Positions 54,026 through 62,000 of a stretch of 64,000 nucleotides of DNA are shown here, one piece after another. Source of the DNA: Thomasclavelia spiroformis (GTDB lineage: Bacteria; Bacillota_I; Bacilli_A; Erysipelotrichales; Coprobacillaceae); NCBI GenBank assembly GCA_018369555.1, contig JAGZCC010000003.1:4426-68425 (forward strand), written 5' to 3'. How positions within the stretch are numbered: position 1 is the first letter of the stretch; each line of letters opens with the position of its first letter. The notes under the pieces were generated by a model. The model saw only the letters and a program-made list of their open reading frames with translations, was not told where the DNA came from and did not search any database. A program made the translations under genes and the position numbers.

Positions 54026-54047
54026 GGCTCTTTCCAATGTTGGTTGA
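54026..54047 (+). repeat. Left terminal inverted repeat of the ISL3-type element
   Basis: Begins GGCTCTTTCC and ends GTTGGTTGA; complement of 55805-55826 except for two bases. Confidence 0.8.
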
Positions 54048-54094
54048 GTATGATAAAAAATAATGTACAATGTTAATAAAGGTGGTAGATAAAT

Positions 54095-55802
54095 ATGCAG
54101 GAATTTATTAATATGCTGTGTCCTAATTTAGAATTTATTTCAATGTATTCAAATGATGATTGTATTATTTTTCAAGTATAGTCTAAAATAAAAGATCCTA
54201 TATGTCCTTACTGTGGAAGACCATCACAAAAATGTCATTCAAAATATAAAAAATCCTTTAACGATCTACCTATGCATGGTAAAAATGTTGTAATTGAAAT
54301 TATTAATCGAAAAATGTTTTGTAACAATCCTAACTGTAGCCATAAAACATTTGCTGAAACGTATGATTTTATTGAACGTAGTCAAAAGAAAACAAAAAGA
54401 CTAATCCAACATATTATTGATACCTCTAAAAATATGAGTTCTATTTTAGCACAAAATACGTTAAGAAAAAGTGGGGGTAATGTTGGTAAAAGCACTATAT
54501 GCAGTTTTTTAAAAAAATAATACTATTATAATTGATTATGACAGTATTACATCTATTGGAATAGATGATTTTGCCATAAAGAAAAGACACCATTATGCCA
54601 CTGTATTTGTAAATCAAGAAAATCATTATATTATTTTTATGATTCCCTCTAGAGATATTGGGGATGTTGCTAATGAATTGAAAAAATTTAATAATCTTAA
54701 AAAAATTACGCGAGATGGATCAGTAATTTATAAAAATGCAATAGAACTGGCTAATCCTAAAATAGTTCAAATAAGTGATCGTTTTCATATTTTAAAAAGT
54801 CTGAGTGAAAGCATCAGTAATGAACTTAGAGCCATATTGCCGTACAATATTACAATAGATAAAATTAATGAAAATATTAAGATGAAAACTTTAAAAGAAC
54901 GATTTTACAATGCAAAAAAAGATATAAATAATGGTGCAACATTAAAAAACGCATGTTCAAATAATATTCATTATAAAACAATGAAAAAGCTAATGGAAAT
55001 GAATGAATATGAAATTGTTTCATACTTTGAAGATGAAAAAATGACTCAAAGAATGGAACGAATTGAAGAAAAGAATAAGCTTGTAGATGAAGTAAAACAA
55101 ATGAGAAATAAAGGAATGTCATATACAAAAATATCTAAGCTGCTTAATATTAGTCGGAAAACTGCAAAGAAATATGCAACAGATGGGTTTGTATTTACAA
55201 TCGAAAATACATCACGTCATCGAACAAACAGTTGTGAAAAATATCATACAGAGATTCAAAATATGATAGATAGTCATTATACAATCAAAGAGATATACAA
55301 ACATATTGTAATTAAAGGGGATGAAGGTAAATATGGGTCTGTTAAACGAACTATAGCTCAAATGAAAAAAACGGGACAATTTAAAAATAAGGTTGTTTTA
55401 CCTCGTAAGCATGTGATTAAACTTTTATATAAACAGTTAAATAAGATTGCTGAGTTAAGTAAAGGTAAATTACGTAAAATCTATCAATTATATCCAAAAG
55501 TGAAGATGCTTTTAGAACTTTTTTATGAGTTTAAAAGCATCTTACATAGTATGAGGTCAGTTAATGCATTAGAATCCTGGATAAAAAAGGCGGGTACAGA
55601 TAATTTTAGTCATATTAATAGTTTTATCACAGGAATAAAGAAAGATTTTGATGCGGTCAAAAATAGTATTTTATATCAAGAAAGTAATGGTGTTGTTGAA
55701 GCATCGGTTAATAAACTTAAACTTGTTAAAAGAATAATGTATGGTAGATGCAGTTTTGAATTACTTAAATCAAAAACGTTAATGATGAGTATAATTAAGT
55801 GA
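54095..55802 (+). pseudogene. ISL3-family transposase, broken by a stop and a frameshift
   Basis: Read through, the product is a DDE transposase of about 570 codons. It has an N-terminal zinc ribbon (CPYCGRPSQKCHSKYKKSF with FCNNPNCSHKTFAE), the segment SIGIDDFAIKKRHHYATVF with a catalytic Asp, QISDRFHILKSLSESI, an inserted HTH-like stretch (KGMSYTKISKLLNISRKTAKKYA) and a C-terminal FITGIKKDFDAVKNS. Two defects are visible: TAG at 54179-54181 in frame, and a shift at the A7 run 54511-54517, where one A too many moves the rest (54519-55802) into another frame. The stop lies 2 bases before the right inverted repeat. Confidence 0.85.
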
Positions 55803-55804
55803 AT

Positions 55805-55826
55805 TCAACCAACGTTGGAAAGAGCT
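55805..55826 (-). repeat. Right terminal inverted repeat of the ISL3-type element
   Basis: Complement begins AGCTCTTTCC; pairs with 54026-54047 with two mismatches. Confidence 0.8.
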
Positions 55827-56601
55827 ATTTTTAAGTTGACATTTATAACCGGGAATCGAAAAGATGGGAGAATCTATTCTAGCAGCTAATTCTTCTATTT
55901 TTTTGTCTACAGTTTTAAGCTGACTGGTTAAGAGTTCGATATTTTCAATAAGCATTTTGATTTCAAGAGTAATTACTTCGTTATTTTCACCAATAGATTT
56001 TTTTGCATTATCACGAAGAGATGATGCATCTATTTCTACATAATACCCCTTGTTTTTAAGGTTTAGAATATTTGGTTTTAAACCATGAATTAAACTCGGG
56101 AAGAACGATATCGATACATTTTTGAAGACGGTTTTTCTTTTGATTGATATCTTCAGTAATTGAAGCATGATAGCGGGTTAATTCTCTAGCCTGTTTCATA
56201 TCGAGCCTACACTGAGTGACTTTAGTATAATCTTTATCAAAGAATACTGAACAGATAAGAAAAGTATATTTTTTATCATTCTTAGTCTTGCGGATTTTAG
56301 TCTTGCGGATTTTAGTCTTGCGCTTGGCATCGGTGGTCAATGGATTGATTAAGGCAACCTCGTAATCGTGTTTGATTAGAAAACTGATAAGATTATCACC
56401 ATAATGACCGGTAGCTTCCAAACCAACAATATGTCTAGGTGATTTGAATTCTTTAATTATTTCGGTAAAAGAATCGAACCCATCTTGATTATTAGTAAAG
56501 AAGAAAGGTTCAATAAGAATCTCACCATCAAAAGAAACAACGCAGGCATAATGGTTGAATTTGCCGACGTCAATACCGATGTAATACATAAAAAAGCACA
56601 T
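55827..56601 (-). pseudogene. IS110-family transposase, frameshifted and 3'-truncated
   Basis: The N-terminal RuvC-like DEDD domain begins YIGIDVGKFNHYACVV, then VGLEATGHYGDNL and NPLTTDAKRKTKIRK. After KNDK the expected ID is replaced by KY, so one catalytic Asp seems lost. The first frame ends at 56056. The second frame, from about 56090 down, gives the C-terminal domain (RDNAKKSIGENNEVITLEIK, ELAARIDSPIFSIPGY), with roughly 30 residues missing between. The usual serine-bearing C-terminal region beyond the SIPG segment is cut off. It cannot be functional. Confidence 0.8.
56282..56326 (-). repeat. Tandem 15-bp repeat inside the IS110 transposase remnant
   Basis: TTAGTCTTGCGGATT is at 56282-56296 and 56297-56311, and a partial third copy follows. 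In protein it doubles the KTKIR unit, giving KTKIRKTKIRKTK, where relatives have fewer copies. It is a local duplication, not a CRISPR-like array. Confidence 0.7.
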
Positions 56602-56880
56602 CCTTTCTTTAAAGTATATAAGATAGTGATATGTGATTAAACCACAAACAGAGTATCAAAGAGCCTGGTGAAAAATACAAGTTCAAAGACTTATCTAACT
56701 GATTACAATTAAGATACAAAGATGTGGCAGTAACCTTTCCTAGGTAGTCGAGCTACAGGAGCGAAATATAAAAGTACACAGTCACAATTCAATTCTAAAC
56801 AAAATTTAACGAAAGGAAAAGGTATACATAATTGACAGTTAAATAAGTCAATTACAATATACCAGGGGCGAAGATTATTT
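56602..56880 (-). other. Non-coding end of the IS110 remnant, possible bridge RNA locus
   Basis: On the minus strand this lies upstream of the transposase. In the IS110 group of the family, a structured bridge RNA that pairs with target and donor DNA is encoded at this end. I see short hairpins such as GTAG/CTAC around 56744-56757 and GTGG/CCAC-like pairs near 56640, and the terminal dyad at 56821-56872. I cannot show the two guide loops by eye. The 290 bases from 56881 to murA are AT-rich and hold only the murA promoter. Confidence 0.35.
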
Positions 56881-57109
56881 TTTTCTTCTATTCTATTAAT
56901 AAATGAAGGAGATACGGATTAATTAGTGTAGTTGTGATAAAGAAGTTAATTAATTATATTGATTTATTTGTTCTACAAAATATTTGATAAGTAATGGTTA
57001 TATTAGTAGAGTAATAGGATTGATAAATATTTAATTTTTTGTATCTATGATTATGTGAAATTATAAAAAATATTTTACAATTTTAATTGTTTAAAAATAC
57101 AAATTTAGG

Positions 57110-57138
57110 TTGTTTTTAACAATAAATTAATATATAGT
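57110..57138 (+). promoter_or_regulatory. Promoter of murA
   Basis: TTGTTT (57110-57115), a 17-base spacer and TATAGT (57133-57138), 34 bases before the ATG. Confidence 0.6.
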
Positions 57139-57172
57139 AGTAGCAGAGATTAAAAATAGAAGGAGGACTAAA

Positions 57173-58441
57173 ATGAGTGAAGTAATTGCTATTGAGGGTG
57201 GAAATAAATTGAATGGAACTGTAGTTATAAGTGGTGCAAAGAATGCAACGGTTGCACTTATACCCGCAATTGTCTTAGCAGATAGTCCTGTAACTGTATA
57301 TGGTGTGCCAAATATTTCTGATGTTGATGCATTAGGAGTGTTGTTGAAAGAATTAAATTGTAAGGTTGAAAAAAATGAAGATATATTAGTGGTTGATCCA
57401 ACTAATTTAGAAAATAAACCATTAGTAGGTGAAGCGGTTGATAAATTAAGGGCTTCTTATTATTTTATGGGAGCACTATTAGGTAAATGTAAAAAAGTTA
57501 CGATGAAAATGCCAGGTGGTTGTTTTTTAGGACCACGTCCTATTGATTTACATATTAAAGGATTTGAAGCTTTGGGTGCTAAAGTTGACTATAGTAGTGA
57601 TGGAACGTATACAATTGAAGCTAAGCGTTTAGTAGGAAATAAAATATATTTGGATTTTGCTTCAGTAGGTGCAACAATTAATATTTTACTTGCTGCTGTT
57701 AAAGCTGAAGGTAAAACAACAATTGAAAATGCGGCTAAAGAACCGGAGATAATTGATGTGGTCAACTTGCTTACAAAAATGGGAGCAAAAATTCGTGGTG
57801 CTGGTACAGATACAATTATAATTGAAGGCGTTGAAAAGTTAAATGGATGTAATCATGAAATAATTCCTGATCGTATTGAAGCCGGAACATTTTTAATAAT
57901 AGCGGCAGCAGCTGGAGAGAAAGTGATTGTACAAAATGTTATTCCGCAACATCTAGAAGCAGTAACATCTAAATTAAAAGAAATTGGTGTTAAAATGGAT
58001 ATTGTTGGTGATAGTATAATTGTTCATGGAGGAATAGATAATTTAAAGCCAGTTGATATAAGAACCCAAGTATACCCAGGCTTTGCAACAGATTTACAAC
58101 AACCTTTGACAGCTTTGTTGACACAGTGCCAAGGCGAATCGCAAGTTGTAGAAACAATTTATCCTGAACGTTTTGGACATTGTTATCAGTTAAATTCAAT
58201 GGGAGCTGATATTATTCAAGAAGAGGCTATGTGTTTTGTAAACGGTCCTACTCCATTGCAAGGGGCTAGAGTTTATGCAACGGATTTAAGATGTGGTGCT
58301 GCTTTGATTGTTGCAGGACTAATGGCTAAGGGAGTTACAGAAATTGGAAATGTTTATCATATTGATCGAGGATATGACAATATTGATCATAAACTTATTT
58401 CTTTGGGAGCTGTTATTACTCGTCGTCAAGTTGAGGATTAG
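57173..58441 (+). CDS. murA: UDP-N-acetylglucosamine 1-carboxyvinyltransferase
   Basis: First committed step of peptidoglycan synthesis, adding enolpyruvate from PEP to UDP-GlcNAc; target of fosfomycin. The 422-residue protein shows GGNKLNGTVVISGAKNATVA, the active-site Cys in MPGGCFLGPRPIDLH (about residue 117), so it should be fosfomycin-sensitive, and YPGFATDLQQP. GAAGGAGG precedes the start. Firmicutes usually have two MurA forms; which of the two this is cannot be said. Confidence 0.96.
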   Translation: MSEVIAIEGGNKLNGTVVISGAKNATVALIPAIVLADSPVTVYGVPNISDVDALGVLLKELNCKVEKNEDILVVDPTNLENKPLVGEAVDKLRASYYFMGALLGKCKKVTMKMPGGCFLGPRPIDLHIKGFEALGAKVDYSSDGTYTIEAKRLVGNKIYLDFASVGATINILLAAVKAEGKTTIENAAKEPEIIDVVNLLTKMGAKIRGAGTDTIIIEGVEKLNGCNHEIIPDRIEAGTFLIIAAAAGEKVIVQNVIPQHLEAVTSKLKEIGVKMDIVGDSIIVHGGIDNLKPVDIRTQVYPGFATDLQQPLTALLTQCQGESQVVETIYPERFGHCYQLNSMGADIIQEEAMCFVNGPTPLQGARVYATDLRCGAALIVAGLMAKGVTEIGNVYHIDRGYDNIDHKLISLGAVITRRQVED

Positions 58442-58466
58442 TATTTAATGTAAATATTTATAAAAT

Positions 58467-58498
58467 AGTGATATTTTTGGTTAAGTATCACTTTTTTT
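58467..58498 (+). terminator. Terminator after murA
   Basis: AGTGATA (58467-58473) pairs with TATCACT (58486-58492), followed by T7. Confidence 0.8.
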
Positions 58499-58572
58499 GT
58501 ATTGATTTTTACTAATAATTATAAAATTTTACTAGTGATTTAATGATATAATAAAATAAAGGAGGAGGGAAA

Positions 58573-59094
58573 ATGAAAAAAATAGGAAAAGTTTTTTTAT
58601 CTACTTTATTATGCTCGAGCATGCTTATGGTACCGAATTATAAAGTAATGGCTCAAGAAAATAGTAGAATTACAAACATTAGCGCTAGTGGTAAAAGTAG
58701 CAGTAATCATGAAGCTAATTTAGCAGTTGATGGAAATAAGAATACTTATTATATGACGCCAGCTTCTAATACGATGCAAGATCACTATCGTAATATTGAT
58801 TTAAATTTAGATGGAATATATGCGCTTTCTAAAGTGGTTATTTATAATAATGAAGGCTCATATAACCACTATCAGATTTATACATCTAGTGATGGTATTA
58901 ATTACAATAAAGTTGCTTATAAATTTGATGATAAGATGGCTAGTAGTACTGGAGAAGAATATGTTTTAGATGTTGATGCTAGTCATGTAAGAATTAATTT
59001 AAGTTATAATTCAAAGCAAATGGAAGGAAATTTAGCTGAAGTAGAATTATATGGCTCTAGAATTGGAGATTTAAATGATAAAATTGAAAAATAG
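58573..59094 (+). CDS. N-terminal part of a secreted GH89 glycosidase (signal peptide and CBM32), cut by frameshift
   Basis: A strong AAAGGAGGAGGG site and ATG 58573 start a 173-residue frame. It consists of a signal peptide (residues about 1-28, MKKIGKVFLSTLLCSSMLMV...) and a discoidin/F5-8C-type carbohydrate-binding module (ISASGKSSSNHEANLAVDGN, NIDLNLDGIYALSKVVIYN, AEVELYGS). It stops at TAG 59092-59094. The adjoining frame carries on with the catalytic domain, so this is the front of the next entry, separated by the loss of one A in the run 59087-59091. In Clostridium perfringens GH89 the same order, CBM32 then catalytic domain, is known. Confidence 0.8.
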   Translation: MKKIGKVFLSTLLCSSMLMVPNYKVMAQENSRITNISASGKSSSNHEANLAVDGNKNTYYMTPASNTMQDHYRNIDLNLDGIYALSKVVIYNNEGSYNHYQIYTSSDGINYNKVAYKFDDKMASSTGEEYVLDVDASHVRINLSYNSKQMEGNLAEVELYGSRIGDLNDKIEK

Positions 59095-62000
59095 AAGTAG
59101 CGGATTTTAAAGATACAAAATGGGCTAGTGAATATGAAAAATTTGCAACTAATAAAGCTTATGCTGATGATAAAACAATTAAAGAAATGTCTGCTTTAGT
59201 TGGACGTGTTCTTGGAAAAACTTGGCAAGATTCATTTGTATTTGAAATAAGAGAAAAAAACGATGATAAAGATGTCTTTGAGATTGAAAATGGTGAAGCA
59301 GGAAAAATTGTTATCCGTGGAAATGATGGAGTTTCAATGGCATCTGGTTTTAATTATTATTTAAGACATTATTGTAATGTTGATTATAATCCTTTATTTG
59401 CTTCGCAATTAAAGATGCCGAAAACATTACCGCAATTAGATAGTAAAATTGTAAAAGAAACACAATATGATTATCGTTATGCATTAAATTTCTGTACATA
59501 TTCATATACAATGGCATTTTGGAATTGGGATGAATATCAAGCATTTTTAGATTGGGCAGCAATGTCTGGTATTAATACAATGTTGGATATTGTTGGGCAA
59601 GAAGAAGTGATTCGTCGTACTTTAAGTACATATGGATATAGTGACGAGGAAATAAGAGAATATATTGCTGGGCCAGGATATTTTGCATGGTTTTATATGC
59701 AAAACATGACTAGTTATGGGGGAAAACTGCCTAATAATTGGTTTGAAGAGCGTGTTGAATTGGCAAGAAAAATGCATGATAGAATGCAAACTTATGGAAT
59801 TACATCAATATTAAGTGGTTTTTCAGGTCAAGTTCCTACTAATTTTAAAGATAAATATCAAGATGTACAATATGTAGGCCAAGGTGGATGGTGTGGTTAT
59901 GAAAGACCGGATATGTTAAGAACATATGTTGATAATGGTGGAAAAGATTATTTTTCACAAATGGCAGATGTTTTTTATAAAGCACAACGTGATATTTTTG
60001 GTGATGTAACAAATATCTATGCAGTTGATCCATTCCATGAAGGTGGAAAAATTGAGGATATGAATTACACTAAAGTATATGAAACAGTTCAAAAGAAAAT
60101 GATGGAAAATGATGAGGATGCTATTTGGTTGATTCAAGAATGGTCAGGAAGTATTGCAAGTAATCCAAGTAAGTTAACTAATTTGGATAAAGAGCATGTA
60201 ATTGTTTTAGATCTATTTTCTGAAGTAAGTCCAAAAAATTCAGCACTAGAGGCTGCTAATACACCATGGATTTGGAATATGCTTCATAACTTTGGAGGAC
60301 GTATGGGATTAGATGCAAATCCTGAAAAAGTTTCACAAGACATTCCTAATACATATCAAAATAGTGAACATATGGTAGGAATTGGAATGACTCCAGAAGC
60401 AATTGAAAATTCACCAATGGCTTATGAATTACTTTGGGATATGACTTGGACAAAAGATCCAATTGATTTTCGTCAATGGTGTCAGGATTATGCAAAGCGT
60501 ATATATGGAGGAACTAACGAAGATATTGAAGAAGTTTGGAATATTTTATTAGATACTGGATATAATCGAAAAGATAATTATTATCAAGGAGCACCTGAGT
60601 CAGTAATTAATGCTCGTCCAACAACAAACTTCACATCAGCTTCTTCTTGGGGGCATAGTACGATTAATTATGATAAAGAAAAACTAGAACGTGCTGTTTA
60701 TTTAATGGCCAAAAATTATGATGAGTTTAAAGATAGTCCAGCATTTATTTATGATTTGTCTGATATTACTAGACAATTGATTTCTAATTCAGCTCAAGAA
60801 TATCATAAAGCTATGGTAAATGCTTACCAAACAAATAATCTTAGTGAATTTGAAGTTTTATCTGAAAAATTTTTAGAAATGATTTTGTTACAGGATCAAA
60901 TCTTATCAACTAATAGTGATTTTTTAGTTGGTAAATGGATAGAACAAGCAAGAACAATGCTTGAAGATAGTGATGATTGGACAAAAGACTTATTTGAATT
61001 TAATGCCCGTGATTTAATTACAACATGGGGTGGTTTAAAAAATGCTAATGGTGGCGGTTTAAGAGACTATTCAAATCGTCAATGGGCTGGTCTTACAAAA
61101 GATTATTATTATCCAAGATGGCAAAAGTGGATTAATGATGTTAAAGTGGCAATGAAAAATAACACAACTATTCCTTCTACTAATTGGTTTTTAATGGAAT
61201 GGGAGTGGGCAAATCTTAAGTCTGATGAAAATAATGAATATAGTATCGAGGCTTCAAATTTAGCTTTAAATGAATTAGCAATGAAGGCTTATAACGAATA
61301 TTCATTATTAAGCTTAAAAAATTTGGTTGGAAATGTTGAAGAAAAAGAAAATATTGCATTAGGAAAAAAAGTTACTGCATCAATAAATACTGGACCTAAT
61401 AATCCAACTGATAATTTAACAGATGGTAATAAAGAGACTACTTGGACAGGTGAAAGCAATGTTTCTAGTTTTGATTTAACAGTTGATCTAGAAGCTGAAT
61501 CAAGTATTGATGGAATGGAAATATCATTAAAACAAATAGCTGGTGGTTTTCCATATACATATAAAGTAGAAGTTTTTAATCAAAATCAGTGGAATGTTGT
61601 TGCTCAAAATGAGCAAGGAGAAATAACAAGTCAAACACTAATAGATTATAAAGGAATTGCAAGTAAAGTGAGATTTACATTTAATACTACGGATTCTGTA
61701 ATTATTCCTGAAGTTGCTGAATTAGCAATTTATGGTAAAGTTGCAAAACAACCAAATTATAAAAATATTGCAGTTGGTACACCAGTAACTACTCCAGAAG
61801 GAACAACTTCAAAAATTACTGATAATGATCTTGGAACATTATGGGTAAGAAGTGGCGATAAATATCCTGTACTATTAACATTAGATTTAGGTAAAGAAGA
61901 GTATGTAGATGTCTTAGAATTATATTTTGAAAAACCAGGGTTGAGATATCAATATGATGTTGTAATTGAAGATGCTAATGGAAACAAAACAACTCTTCAA

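Larger units (their letters stand above)
54026..55826 (+). mobile_element. ISL3-family insertion sequence, about 1.8 kb, inactive
   Basis: Imperfect 22-bp terminal inverted repeats lie at 54026-54047 (starting GGCTCTTTCC) and 55805-55826 (ending GGAAAGAGCT), differing at two positions. They enclose one transposase gene, which reads from the left end nearly to the right repeat. The flanking octamers (ACGAATAT on the left, ATTTTTAA on the right) do not match, so no target duplication is visible. A secreted-protein gene is cut at the left edge and an IS110 element at the right. This points to a deletion or recombination after insertion. Confidence 0.8.
55827..56880 (-). mobile_element. Truncated IS110-family element
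   Basis: It contains the minus-strand transposase remnant and, beyond its start, about 280 bases of non-coding sequence with higher GC than nearby gaps. The outer limit is set by the interrupted dyad GGTATA/TATACC with ATTGAC/GTCAAT at about 56821-56872, but the exact end is uncertain. The 3' end of the transposase is removed at the border with the ISL3-type element. Confidence 0.65.

Noticed and set aside
54505..54525. Programmed frameshift in the ISL3 transposase at T6A7
   Set aside because: The needed shift is +1, not the common -1, and the gene also has an in-frame TAG, so it is more simply dead.
54877..55128. Antisense 83-codon frame inside the ISL3 transposase
   Set aside because: Phe/Leu/His-rich shadow of the transposase coding strand.
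56282..56326. Tandem repeats as a possible CRISPR remnant
   Set aside because: Units are 15 bp, contiguous, lie in the transposase frame and have no spacers.
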